Origin: Shewanella algae
GTDB taxonomy: Bacteria > Pseudomonadota > Gammaproteobacteria > Enterobacterales > Shewanellaceae
NCBI RefSeq assembly: GCF_009183365.2
Contig: NZ_CP068230.1
Span: 2,509,001 to 2,573,000, forward strand
Reading direction: 5' to 3'
DNA length: 64,000 nt
The notes under the pieces are model-generated. The model was given only the letters and a program-made list of their open reading frames with translations. It searched no databases and was not told where the DNA came from. Of this stretch, positions 8,534 through 16,784 are shown in pieces. A program made the translations under genes and the position numbers. The stretch's first letter is position 1. Every line of letters starts with the position of its first letter.

Positions 8534-8891
8534 AAACTGCTCGATCCCCTTAAATTAGCTGACAACTTGTAATCCGTGTCATTGTCGAGCCCAACAAACG
8601 TGATTTGGCATTCTAACACAGTTATTTAATGTCGGAAGTCCTTAAAGCCGCCTTTGCAGCCAAAAACGCCAAGGGCATGATACAAGTCGCGAGCGGGGGC
8701 AGATATCACTGTCATAGACATGAGTTCCGTTGTTGTTTTTATCATCAAAAACCGAATCTTGCCGATATTTTGTGCAGCTTTTGGCCTTTAGTGCCATCGA
8801 TCACATTGAGGCGCTAATTTATGCTGCCCTTCCCTATGGCTTATATGGTTATAATGGGCGCATCTTTATTATTGCTGTTTCAGGTCTGAAT
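8534..8891. promoter_or_regulatory. Divergent gyrA / ubiG promoter region
   Basis: No gene is supported in this stretch. Facing gyrA, TAGAAT (plus positions 8610-8615) is a plausible -10. Facing ubiG, TATAAT lies at 8850-8855, 36 bp before the ubiG ATG. An open frame runs in from 8730 toward ubiG but lacks similarity to UbiG before residue 55. Confidence 0.45.
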
Positions 8892-9602
8892 ATGTCTTCT
8901 CAACCCAATGTCGACCCTCAGGAAATTGCCAAGTTTGAAAGTATGGCAGCCAGTTGGTGGGATCCTGCCGGTGAATTCAAGCCACTGCATGAACTCAACC
9001 CCCTGCGCCTTAATTATATAGACGCTCAATCCGGTGGTATCTTTGACAAGCTGGTACTGGATGTCGGCTGCGGCGGTGGCATTCTGTCCGAGAGCATGGC
9101 CCGCATCGGCGCCAAGGTCACCGGACTGGATATGGGCTTTGAGCCGTTGGAAGTCGCCAGGCTGCATGCACTGGAAGCAGGCGTCAGCATAGACTACCTG
9201 CAGGAAACCGCCGAAGTGCATGCCCAGAATCATCAGGGGCATTACGACACTGTTACCTGTATGGAGATGCTCGAGCATGTACCGGATCCGCAATCTGTGA
9301 TCCAGGCTTGTTGTGATATGGTCAAGCCCGGAGGTTGGGTGTTCTTCTCCACCATTAACCGCAACATCATGTCCTGGGTGCAAACCATACTCGGTGCCGA
9401 GTATGTGCTGAAAATGCTGCCGGCAGGTACCCATGACCACAGTAAGTTTATCCGCCCATCCGAATTAATTGCCATGGCGGAAAACACCGAACTATTGTGC
9501 CGTGACGCGCTGGGCATCAAATACAACCCCTTGAGTGGCGTATTCAGTTACACCAAGAGCGTTGAAGTCAACTATATGATTGCCTGCCAACGCCAGGACT
9601 GA
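8892..9602 (+). CDS. ubiG: Ubiquinone biosynthesis O-methyltransferase
   Basis: Catalyses both O-methylations of ubiquinone synthesis using S-adenosylmethionine. The 236-residue protein (E. coli 240) starts MSSQPNVDPQEIAKFE. It has FESMAASWWDP and the SAM-binding motif LDVGCGGGI at residues 56-64, then TCMEMLEHVPDP. The start at 8892 is chosen because the UbiG-like sequence begins there; the ribosome site (AGGT) is weak. gph-like phosphatase starts 4 bp after the stop, so the two are very likely cotranscribed. Confidence 0.95.
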   Translation: MSSQPNVDPQEIAKFESMAASWWDPAGEFKPLHELNPLRLNYIDAQSGGIFDKLVLDVGCGGGILSESMARIGAKVTGLDMGFEPLEVARLHALEAGVSIDYLQETAEVHAQNHQGHYDTVTCMEMLEHVPDPQSVIQACCDMVKPGGWVFFSTINRNIMSWVQTILGAEYVLKMLPAGTHDHSKFIRPSELIAMAENTELLCRDALGIKYNPLSGVFSYTKSVEVNYMIACQRQD

Positions 9603-9606
9603 TGCC

Positions 9607-10275
9607 ATGACGCCTAAACTGCCGTTTCAAGGGATTCTGTTCGACTTGGACGGGACTCTGGTGGATACCGCCGAGGACCTGACCGAAGCACTGGCCTTGG
9701 CCCTTGCATCTCATGGGGTATCGATAGAGGATAAGCGCAAACTTCTTCGCACGCTGGCCTCTCACGGCTCGCTTGCCATGGTGCAAGCCGCCGTGCCCCA
9801 AGCCTCAGCCGAGGAACAGGAGCATCTCCGGCAAGCGATGCTCAGGGAATATGATGCGGTCAACGGCCAAAAAGCCTGTTTGTTTGAAGGCATAGAAGCC
9901 TTGCTGGACAGTGCCCTATCAAAAGCCTTGCCGCTGGGGATTGTCACCAATAAACCGGCGCGTTTTACCCGCCCCTTGTTAGAGCGCATGGGGCTGCTTA
10001 AGCGCTTTAATGCGGTGATCAGTGCCGATACAACTCTCTATCGTAAGCCCCACCCCGCCCCTATGTTGCTGGCTGCTCAGCAGCTTAACTGCACTCCTGA
10101 ACGTATTCTCTATCTTGGCGATGCCGAGCGCGACATCGCCGCGGCGCAGGCGGTGAATATGCCCTCTGCCATCGCCCTTTGGGGATATCTGGCGGCCGAG
10201 GATAAACCGGTGGAATGGGGCGCCGATTGGCAGTTAAATCATCCACAGGCAGTGATGTCGCTGCCATTGTGGTAA
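9607..10275 (+). CDS. HAD phosphatase, Gph/MupP-like
   Basis: Haloacid dehalogenase-fold phosphatase of 222 residues. Seen: motif I FDLDGTLVDT with nucleophile Asp13 and acid Asp15, motif II TNKP, the motif III lysine in RKPHPAP, and motif IV GDAERD. This pattern is shared by phosphoglycolate phosphatase (Gph) and by MupP, the N-acetylmuramate-6-phosphate phosphatase of Pseudomonas cell-wall recycling. Enterobacterial gph sits with rpe and trpS, whereas in Pseudomonas mupP sits after ubiG, as here; context therefore leans toward MupP-like or another sugar phosphate. The start is 4 bp after the ubiG stop. Confidence 0.85.
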   Translation: MTPKLPFQGILFDLDGTLVDTAEDLTEALALALASHGVSIEDKRKLLRTLASHGSLAMVQAAVPQASAEEQEHLRQAMLREYDAVNGQKACLFEGIEALLDSALSKALPLGIVTNKPARFTRPLLERMGLLKRFNAVISADTTLYRKPHPAPMLLAAQQLNCTPERILYLGDAERDIAAAQAVNMPSAIALWGYLAAEDKPVEWGADWQLNHPQAVMSLPLW

Positions 10276-10366
10276 CAAGGTAAGACAAGCGCTAAATTGG
10301 CACTGTTTTCCCGAGTAGACAAGACCTTAAAGAAAGTCGCAGTCCGGATGCTGCTTTAACCGACCG

Positions 10367-10405
10367 GATCTGCGTGGGATCGCGGATCGCTGCTTATTTT
10401 AGCAG
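10367..10405 (+). terminator. Weak terminator-like hairpins after ubiG-phosphatase
   Basis: GATCTGCG/CGCGGATC (10367-10374 and 10381-10388, one G-U pair), followed by a second small stem CTGCT/AGCAG around TATTTT. Weak by itself, but correctly placed to end the ubiG operon. Confidence 0.3.
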
Positions 10406-10498
10406 TCGATCACCTTGAGTGAGATCGCTTGAATTTTGACCATGACGACTGTGCGCCAGCAATGATGCCGCTTTGCGGAATCGGCCAGTCAATATCCT

Positions 10499-10619
10499 CA
10501 AGATATCCACAAGATATACCCAAAACTCAGGCTTGCAAAAAGTGCCATACCTCACTATCTTGTTATCCAAGATATAGAAAAACACCATATCTTGTGTATC
10601 GGTAGCAATCAGACATACT
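10499..10619 (+). promoter_or_regulatory. NrdR-box cluster and nrdA promoter
   Basis: The core CAAGATAT or its complement recurs at 10499, 10510 and 10568 (forward) and in two sites at about 10550-10565 and 10582-10597. The last, ACACCATATCTTGTGT, closely matches the known NrdR box. These two boxes are 32 bp apart, three helical turns, the usual NrdR arrangement. A candidate promoter TTGTGT (10592-10597)-N16-CATACT (10614-10619) overlaps the second box, which suits repression by NrdR when dATP is high. NrdR itself is not in this window. Confidence 0.8.
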
Positions 10620-10708
10620 AGTCTTGCACTGGAAACTCCCGGTTAACAGAGCCCTCTCGGGCCGCCGTCGTTAACTGTTCGGTTGATTGTTTTACAAGGG
10701 AAGGTTTA

Positions 10709-10762
10709 ATGACGCCGTCGCGTCATTTCACAGATATTACAACCAAGGCCTATCTTCAATGA
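10709..10762 (+). CDS. 17-residue leader peptide overlapping the nrdA start
   Basis: ATG at 10709 follows a strong AAGGGAAGG ribosome site (10696-10704) and encodes MTPSRHFTDITTKAYLQ. Its TGA stop (10760-10762) overlaps the nrdA ATG (10759-10761) as ATGA. nrdA itself has only a distant AAGG. The arrangement is typical of translational coupling. That it is translated is inference; no family is recognised. Confidence 0.55.
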   Translation: MTPSRHFTDITTKAYLQ

Positions 10763-13047
10763 ATAGCACTATGACAGTTACCAAACGCAGTGGCGCACGC
10801 GAGACGATAGATCTCGATAAGATCCACCGCGTTATCACCTGGGCAGCCAAAGGATTAAACAACGTCTCGGTTTCCGAGGTGGAGTTGCGTTCTCACCTGC
10901 AGTTTTTCGATGGCATCCCCACCGAGGCCATCCATGAAACCATTATCAAGGCTGCCGCCGACCTGATCTCTCCCGACTCTCCGGACTATCAGTTCCTGGC
11001 CGCTCGCCTTGCTGTTTTTCATTTGCGTAAGAAGGCCTTTGGTCAGTTTGAGCCGCCAAAACTGTACGATCATGTCAGCAAGTTGGTCGCCATGGGCAAG
11101 TACGACAAGCATGTGCTGGAAGACTACAGCCGTGAAGAGCTGGATGTGCTCGACAGCTATATCGACCATTGGCGCGATATGAACTTCTCCTATGCCGCCG
11201 TCAAACAGCTGGAAGGCAAGTATCTAGTGCAAAACCGTGTGACTCATGAAGTCTACGAAAGTGCCCAGTTCCTCTATATTCTGGTGGCCGCTTGCTTGTT
11301 TGCCCGTTATCCGAAGGAAACCCGGCTGCAGTATGTCAAAGACTTCTATGATGCGGTCTCTACCTTCAAGATCTCTTTGCCGACCCCTATCATGTCCGGT
11401 GTGCGTACGCCGACCCGTCAGTTCAGCTCTTGCGTGTTGATCGAGTGTGACGACAGCCTGGATTCCATCAATGCCACGGCCTCTTCCATCGTCAAGTATG
11501 TCAGTCAGAGAGCCGGTATCGGTGTGAATGCCGGCCGCATTCGCGCTCTGGGAAGCCCTATTCGTGGTGGTGAAGCCTTCCACACAGGTTGTTTGCCTTT
11601 CTACAAGTATTTCCAGACTGCGGTTAAATCCTGCTCCCAGGGCGGCGTTCGCGGCGGTGCTGCAACTCTGTTCTACCCTATCTGGCACCTGGAAGTTGAA
11701 TCGCTGCTGGTACTGAAAAATAACCGTGGTGTTGAAGACAACCGTATCCGTCACCTGGACTACGGCGTACAGATCAACAAGCTGATGTATCAGCGGATGA
11801 TCAAAGGTGAGAACATCACCCTGTTCAGCCCATCGGACGTTCCCGGCTTATATGACGCCTTCTTTGCCGATCAGGACGAGTTTGAGCGCCTGTATGTGAA
11901 ATATGAGCAGGACCAGAGCATTCGCAAGAAGACCCTAAAAGCGGTCGAGCTCTTCTCGCTGATGATGCAGGAGCGTGCCTCCACCGGCCGTATCTATGTG
12001 CAGAACGTGGATCACTGTAACACCCACAGTCCGTTCAACGCCGAAGTGGCCCCTGTGCGTCAGTCCAACCTGTGTCTTGAGATTGCCCTGCCAACCAAGC
12101 CACTGAACAATATTGACGACCCAAATGGTGAAATCGCCCTTTGTACTCTGTCAGCACTGAACCTGGGTGCGATAAAAGACTTGGGCGAACTGGAAGGCCT
12201 TGCCGATTTGGCTGTGCGCGCCCTGGATAACCTGCTGGACTACCAGGACTACCCTATTCCTTCTGCCAAGACGGCATCGATGAACCGCCGCACTCTGGGT
12301 ATCGGGGTCATCAACTTCGCCAACTATCTGGCCAAGAACGGCGTGAAATACTCTGACGGCAGCGCCAACGGCCTGACCCACAGAACATTTGAAGCCATAC
12401 AGTACTACCTGCTCAAGGCCTCGATGAATCTGGCCAAAGAGCTGGGTGCCTGCCCGCTGTTCCATGAGACCACTTATTCTCAGGGGATCATGCCGGTAGA
12501 TACCTACAAGCGGGATCTGGACAAGATTTGTGATGAGCCGCTGCACCTGGATTGGGATGCTCTGCGTCACGATATCAAGCAGCATGGCCTGCGTAACTCG
12601 ACTCTGTCGGCACTGATGCCGTCAGAGACCTCTTCGCAGATCTCCAACGCCACCAATGGTATTGAGCCTCCACGCGGCCTTATCAGCGTCAAGGCCAGTA
12701 AAGATGGCCAGCTCAAGCAAGTGGTGCCCGATTATGAAGAACTCAAGGACAAGTACGAGCTGCTGTGGCAGATGCCCGGCAACGATGGTTACCTGCAGTT
12801 GGTTGGTATTATGCAGAAGTTTGTCGATCAGGCGATTTCGGCCAATACCAACTATGACCCATCCAAGTTTGAAAGTAACAAGGTTCCGATGAAGCTGCTG
12901 CTCAAGGATCTGTTGACCGCCTACAAACTCGGGGTCAAGACCCTTTACTACCACAACACCCGTGATGGTGCTTCCGACAAATTCGATGACATTACCAGCA
13001 TCGAGAAGGAAGACGACGGTTGTGCCGGCGGCGCCTGCAAGATTTAA
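10759..13047 (+). CDS. nrdA: Ribonucleoside-diphosphate reductase class Ia, alpha subunit
   Basis: Large catalytic subunit reducing NDPs to dNDPs aerobically, with NrdB supplying the radical. From ATG 10759 it has 762 residues (E. coli 761). An N-terminal ATP-cone (VTKRSGARETIDLDKIHRV) allows allosteric control by ATP/dATP. Equivalents of E. coli Cys225 (SSCVLIE), Cys439 (SNLCLEI) and Cys462 (ALCTLSA) are present, as are the radical-path pair YY in TLYYHNTRDG and the C-terminal redox pair CAGGAC. A TTG 24 codons upstream stays open, but homology starts at about residue 5 from the chosen ATG. nrdB follows after 59 bp. Confidence 0.97.
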   Translation: MNSTMTVTKRSGARETIDLDKIHRVITWAAKGLNNVSVSEVELRSHLQFFDGIPTEAIHETIIKAAADLISPDSPDYQFLAARLAVFHLRKKAFGQFEPPKLYDHVSKLVAMGKYDKHVLEDYSREELDVLDSYIDHWRDMNFSYAAVKQLEGKYLVQNRVTHEVYESAQFLYILVAACLFARYPKETRLQYVKDFYDAVSTFKISLPTPIMSGVRTPTRQFSSCVLIECDDSLDSINATASSIVKYVSQRAGIGVNAGRIRALGSPIRGGEAFHTGCLPFYKYFQTAVKSCSQGGVRGGAATLFYPIWHLEVESLLVLKNNRGVEDNRIRHLDYGVQINKLMYQRMIKGENITLFSPSDVPGLYDAFFADQDEFERLYVKYEQDQSIRKKTLKAVELFSLMMQERASTGRIYVQNVDHCNTHSPFNAEVAPVRQSNLCLEIALPTKPLNNIDDPNGEIALCTLSALNLGAIKDLGELEGLADLAVRALDNLLDYQDYPIPSAKTASMNRRTLGIGVINFANYLAKNGVKYSDGSANGLTHRTFEAIQYYLLKASMNLAKELGACPLFHETTYSQGIMPVDTYKRDLDKICDEPLHLDWDALRHDIKQHGLRNSTLSALMPSETSSQISNATNGIEPPRGLISVKASKDGQLKQVVPDYEELKDKYELLWQMPGNDGYLQLVGIMQKFVDQAISANTNYDPSKFESNKVPMKLLLKDLLTAYKLGVKTLYYHNTRDGASDKFDDITSIEKEDDGCAGGACKI

Positions 13048-13067
13048 GCAGGATTAAGTAACAAGTT

Positions 13068-13086
13068 CGGGGCCCAGGTGGCCCCG
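13068..13086 (+). terminator. Intercistronic GC hairpin between nrdA and nrdB
   Basis: CGGGGCC (13068-13074), loop CAGGT, GGCCCCG (13080-13086), then TTGTTT. Short and with a poor U-tract, so likely partial attenuation or mRNA protection that tunes the NrdA:NrdB ratio rather than full termination. Confidence 0.45.
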
Positions 13087-13106
13087 TTGTTTGGAAAGAG
13101 TAGATC

Positions 13107-14237
13107 ATGGCTTATTCAATTTTTTGTCAAACCCCCAACGATGCCACCCGCGAACCTATGTTTCTCGGTCAGGCGGTTAACGTGGCCCGTTACGATCAAC
13201 AGAAGTACGAAGTATTCGAGAAACTGATCGAAAAGCAGTTGTCTTTCTTCTGGCGCCCGGAAGAAGTGGATGTCAGCCGCGACAAAATCGATTTCGGCGC
13301 CCTGCCGGATCATGAAAAGCATATCTTCCTCTCCAACCTCAAGTACCAAACCCTGTTGGACTCGATTCAGGGCCGGAGCCCCAATGTGGCTTTCCTGCCA
13401 CTGGTGTCCCTGCCTGAGCTGGAAACCTGGATTGAAACCTGGTCCTTCTCCGAGACCATTCACAGCCGTTCCTACACTCATATCATCCGCAATATTGTCA
13501 ACGACCCATCCGTGGTGTTCGATGACATAGTGGTCAATGAGGAGATCCTCAAGCGCGCCGGCGATATTGCCGAGTATTATGACCGCCTTATCGAGCTGAC
13601 TCAGCTGTATCACCTGCATGGTGAAGGCAAGTTTGACGTCAACGGTCGCACGCTTGAAGTCACTACCCGCACCATCAAAAAAGCCCTCTATCTGTGCATG
13701 ATGTCGGTCAATGCGCTTGAAGCGATACGTTTTTACGTCAGCTTCGCCTGCTCCTTTGCCTTTGCCGAGCGCAAACTGATGGAAGGCAACGCCAAAATCA
13801 TTCGCCTGATCGCCCGCGATGAAGCTTTGCATCTGAACTCGACCCAACACATTATCAACCTGATGCAGGGTGGCAAAGATGACCCTGAGATGGGTGAAAT
13901 CGCCAAAGAGTGCCAGCAGGAAGCTTACGATCTGTTCCTGCGCGCCGCCGAGCAGGAAAAGGCTTGGGCCAAGTACCTGTTCAAGGATGGTTCCATGATA
14001 GGCCTGAACGAAACCATTCTCTGCCAGTATGTGGAGTTCATTACCAATCAGAGAATGAAAGCGGTTAACCTGGGCGCACCATACAGTGAGCAGAGCGATC
14101 CCCTGCCCTGGATGAAAAACTGGCTGGAGAGCGATGCCGTACAGGTCGCGCCTCAGGAAGTGGAAGTATCATCCTACCTGGTCGGCCAGATAGACTCGGC
14201 TGTCGACGACGATGAGTTCTCCGACTTTGACCTTTAA
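13107..14237 (+). CDS. nrdB: Ribonucleoside-diphosphate reductase class Ia, beta subunit
   Basis: Carries the diferric-tyrosyl radical cofactor that starts nucleotide reduction in NrdA. Its 376 residues equal the E. coli length. The radical tyrosine lies in HSRSYTHIIRN (E. coli Tyr122 equivalent). Iron ligands are visible in SFSETIHSRS (Glu and His) and in ARDEALH (Glu and His). The C-terminal tail DDDEFSDFDL is the flexible end that docks on NrdA. A GGAAAGAG ribosome site precedes the ATG. The 3' end overlaps yfaE by 26 bp. Confidence 0.97.
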   Translation: MAYSIFCQTPNDATREPMFLGQAVNVARYDQQKYEVFEKLIEKQLSFFWRPEEVDVSRDKIDFGALPDHEKHIFLSNLKYQTLLDSIQGRSPNVAFLPLVSLPELETWIETWSFSETIHSRSYTHIIRNIVNDPSVVFDDIVVNEEILKRAGDIAEYYDRLIELTQLYHLHGEGKFDVNGRTLEVTTRTIKKALYLCMMSVNALEAIRFYVSFACSFAFAERKLMEGNAKIIRLIARDEALHLNSTQHIINLMQGGKDDPEMGEIAKECQQEAYDLFLRAAEQEKAWAKYLFKDGSMIGLNETILCQYVEFITNQRMKAVNLGAPYSEQSDPLPWMKNWLESDAVQVAPQEVEVSSYLVGQIDSAVDDDEFSDFDL

Positions 14238-14541
14238 CAAAGCCCCTATCGTGCTGCTGCGCGGAGAGCCCCTGCTGCTGTATACCACAGAGCACAGGAC
14301 TCTCCTAGCAGCGCTCGAAGCCCGTAAGGTGAGCATTTTTTCCGAGTGCCGCAGCGGGTTTTGCGGCGCCTGCAAGACCCGGGTGCGCAGTGGCGCGGTC
14401 ACTTACCTGACCACGCCATTGGCCGAGTTACAGGCGGATGAATGTCTGCCCTGCTGCTGTGTGCCCACGGAAGATCTGGACTTGGATCTCTCCAGCGAAG
14501 GCGCCGACATGCCGCTGCTGCGGGTTAAACACTTAGCCTGA
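14212..14541 (+). CDS. yfaE: Ferredoxin-like 2Fe-2S protein for NrdB cofactor maintenance
   Basis: YfaE-type plant-like ferredoxin; in E. coli YfaE delivers electrons to rebuild the NrdB diferric-tyrosyl radical. The 109-residue protein has the 2Fe-2S pattern Cys-x4-Cys-x2-Cys (ECRSGFCGACKTR) and a fourth Cys in CLPCCC. It is longer than E. coli YfaE (84) by an N-terminal stretch and about 15 C-terminal residues. The ATG at 14212 lies inside nrdB, giving a 26-bp overlap. An in-frame GTG at about 14251, just after the nrdB stop, is the alternative start. Confidence 0.9.
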   Translation: MSSPTLTFNKAPIVLLRGEPLLLYTTEHRTLLAALEARKVSIFSECRSGFCGACKTRVRSGAVTYLTTPLAELQADECLPCCCVPTEDLDLDLSSEGADMPLLRVKHLA

Positions 14542-14601
14542 CACAAGCGCAAAAAACACCGTCAATGGCAGATATCCTACAGTCAAACAAGCGTTTTTTC
14601 G

Positions 14602-14630
14602 TTGTAAATCCTGCCTGACTCCGGTACTCT
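14602..14630 (+). promoter_or_regulatory. Weak candidate promoter before the glycosyltransferase unit
   Basis: TTGTAA (14602-14607), 17 bp, TACTCT (14625-14630). It would give an almost leaderless transcript for the ATG at 14640, so the true promoter may lie further upstream. Confidence 0.2.
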
Positions 14631-14639
14631 GCCGGACTT

Positions 14640-15881
14640 ATGAAATCAGACTCAAGTTATTCATTCAAAAGTCTTTATTGCGCTTTTGATCGCTACCCTC
14701 TGCCCAAAGGCGCTTCGACCCATATACGTTATATGGCGTCAACCCTGTTTGCCTTCCAGTCCCCTGGTATGCTCTATCTGCAAGGTGATCCCCAGATGCC
14801 TTCCTGGCAGCAGGAAACCCTGTCACTCGGCAGCAACCCCAGCGAGGTAAGCAGTGAGGTCAGTATCGTCAGGCACCAGCTAAACCCAAGCTCGGGCAAT
14901 AACGTGCTTGCCAAGGCGCTGGACTATGCCAATCAGCTTGGGGCACTGCTCAGGCAAAATCGCGATACCTTGACATTGGCGCAGTTTCGCGACCCCTGGG
15001 CGGGGGTGCCTTTACTGGATCATCGCAAGGACAATCCAGCGCTCAAGCTCGTCTATGAGGTCAATGCCCTGCCCAGCATAGAGCTGCCTATTCACCTGTC
15101 GCTGCCGCGAAAAACCCTGGCCAAAATCAGCGCCTGGGAGCAGCGTTGCCTGGATGGTGCCGATCTGATTGTGACCCCATCAAAACTCACGGCTGTCGGC
15201 CTTGAAAAACGCACTTCCACTCCAGTAGTCTATCTGCCAAACGGCGCCGAGTTGCCGCCTGCCGAGCCATTGCGGCAAGCAGAGGATGCGAGTCTGCCCA
15301 GGCTCATCTATTTTGGTGCTGCCCAGCGCTGGCAGGGGCTTAGGGATCTGCTCAAAGCTTTTGCCTTGGTGCGTCAGCAGTTGGAGGTCCGGCTGGATCT
15401 CTGCCTGTCACTCGAAAATCGCCAGGCCCGGCAGGTAAAGGCCTGGCTCAAGTCCATGGAACTGGAAGATTGTGTTTCGCTGCATTTCGGGCTGGACCAA
15501 GCAAGCCTCAGGCAAAAAATTCAGGCCGCGAGCGCATCTTTGGCGCCGCTCACGCCCTGCAGGCGCAACATGCTTCAGGGATGCTGCCCTTTGAAAGTGC
15601 TCGAATCCATGGCTTGCGGCACCGCAGTTATCGCCTCGGATCTGCCGGTTATTCGTGAGCTGGTAACCCATGAAAAGCATGGGCTCTTGGTTCCCCCCTC
15701 CAGGCCCTCCGAGCTCGCCAGAGCCTGTATTGAGCTGCTCAGTCAACCGGCCAAGGCCAAAGATTTGGGACTCAAGGGCCAACAAAGGGTGACAGAGCAG
15801 TTCCAATGGCAACAGATCTGCGCTCAGCTCAGCGACTTGTATATACAACTGAGCCAAGGCCCAATGCAAGCTACCGCTTAA
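14640..15881 (+). CDS. Glycosyltransferase, GT4-like (GT-B fold)
   Basis: First gene of a five-gene unit. The 413 residues show an N-terminal Rossmann half beginning SLYCAFDRYPLPKGASTHI, the style of retaining GT4 enzymes. The C-terminal nucleotide-sugar half has LIYFGAAQRWQGLRDLLKAF and CCPLKVLESMACGTAVIASD. The first glutamate of the usual E-x7-E motif is replaced by Gly (QGCCPLKVLE), a variant seen in some GT4 members. No signal peptide, so probably cytosolic. Donor and acceptor are unknown. The ribosome site is weak (CGGA). Confidence 0.82.
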   Translation: MKSDSSYSFKSLYCAFDRYPLPKGASTHIRYMASTLFAFQSPGMLYLQGDPQMPSWQQETLSLGSNPSEVSSEVSIVRHQLNPSSGNNVLAKALDYANQLGALLRQNRDTLTLAQFRDPWAGVPLLDHRKDNPALKLVYEVNALPSIELPIHLSLPRKTLAKISAWEQRCLDGADLIVTPSKLTAVGLEKRTSTPVVYLPNGAELPPAEPLRQAEDASLPRLIYFGAAQRWQGLRDLLKAFALVRQQLEVRLDLCLSLENRQARQVKAWLKSMELEDCVSLHFGLDQASLRQKIQAASASLAPLTPCRRNMLQGCCPLKVLESMACGTAVIASDLPVIRELVTHEKHGLLVPPSRPSELARACIELLSQPAKAKDLGLKGQQRVTEQFQWQQICAQLSDLYIQLSQGPMQATA

Positions 15882-15925
15882 TAGCTACTCGTTTAATAGC
15901 ACCTGTTTAATGTCAAGGAAACGAT

Positions 15926-16783
15926 ATGGAAACAGCCATAAACCCTTTTAACGCCCCGCTTCACTACTGGCGAATGCGCAAAGTGTTCAAGCAGTTAACC
16001 CCGGCGGAGCAGGAATTTATCCGCACCAAGAAGTTGGATGCAACCCATTCGACCCAGCACTGGTTACTGTTTCTCAAGCGTCTGACCCGATTGGATCGTA
16101 TGGGCAGCCCATTGAGACGCCAGTTTCGCCGCAGCCGCAATTGGTTGATAGGTTTCACTGTTGTCAGCATATTCCTGCCCGTGCCTCACCTGGTGGTGTA
16201 TACCTTGGTGGGTTTGACTCTGGCCTCTATATTACTGCTTCACAGCTGTAACCGTATGGACGTCAACGACAATGTGCGTACCGGTCTTATCAAGTTAATG
16301 CAGGTATTGGCGATGGAGACCAACAGCGTGCAGCTGAAACTGGATCTCGAATCCATACATAAACGTAAGCCGGCCCGAACCGAAAAGCCCGAGAAGAGCA
16401 CCCAACTGGCCTACTTTGAAGTGCCACTGTTGCAATTTAGGGCCAAACTCAAAGACGGCAATGAGCTGCAACTGCGGGTGGATGATGTTATCTGTCGTCG
16501 TAAACGCACCCGTCGCAACGCCCGAGGCAAGGTCAAAACCAAGATCAAGTACAAGGGACGGCGCAGCATTCGCAGCTGCCTGACCTTGAATCCTGATCAC
16601 TACCATCTGCGTAAAACCAAACTGGCACCAACGAGCAAGGCACAGACTCAAAACGGCATCACCAAGGTGAAATCCAACTCCACCTTTAAATTTATCGGTG
16701 AGTCACGTTTGATGGATGCCGAGAATATTCTCAGAACCATCGCCAAGTCCTATCAACAGACCAGTATTCGAGCCAGGGGATAA
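15926..16783 (+). CDS. Membrane protein of unknown function with basic cytosolic domain
   Basis: 285 residues, no family recognised. The N-terminal 70 residues are rich in Arg and Lys (RRQFRRSRNW), followed by two adjacent hydrophobic helices at about residues 74-108 (LIGFTVVSIFLPV, VYTLVGLTLASILLL). The remaining 175 residues are hydrophilic and basic, with an RRKRTRRNARGK cluster near 190-205. By the positive-inside rule both ends face the cytosol. AAGGAAACGAT precedes the ATG. It is 44 bp after one glycosyltransferase and 1 bp before the Cys-rich protein, so it is probably part of the same machinery, perhaps a membrane anchor. Confidence 0.75.
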   Translation: METAINPFNAPLHYWRMRKVFKQLTPAEQEFIRTKKLDATHSTQHWLLFLKRLTRLDRMGSPLRRQFRRSRNWLIGFTVVSIFLPVPHLVVYTLVGLTLASILLLHSCNRMDVNDNVRTGLIKLMQVLAMETNSVQLKLDLESIHKRKPARTEKPEKSTQLAYFEVPLLQFRAKLKDGNELQLRVDDVICRRKRTRRNARGKVKTKIKYKGRRSIRSCLTLNPDHYHLRKTKLAPTSKAQTQNGITKVKSNSTFKFIGESRLMDAENILRTIAKSYQQTSIRARG

Positions 16784-16784
16784 T

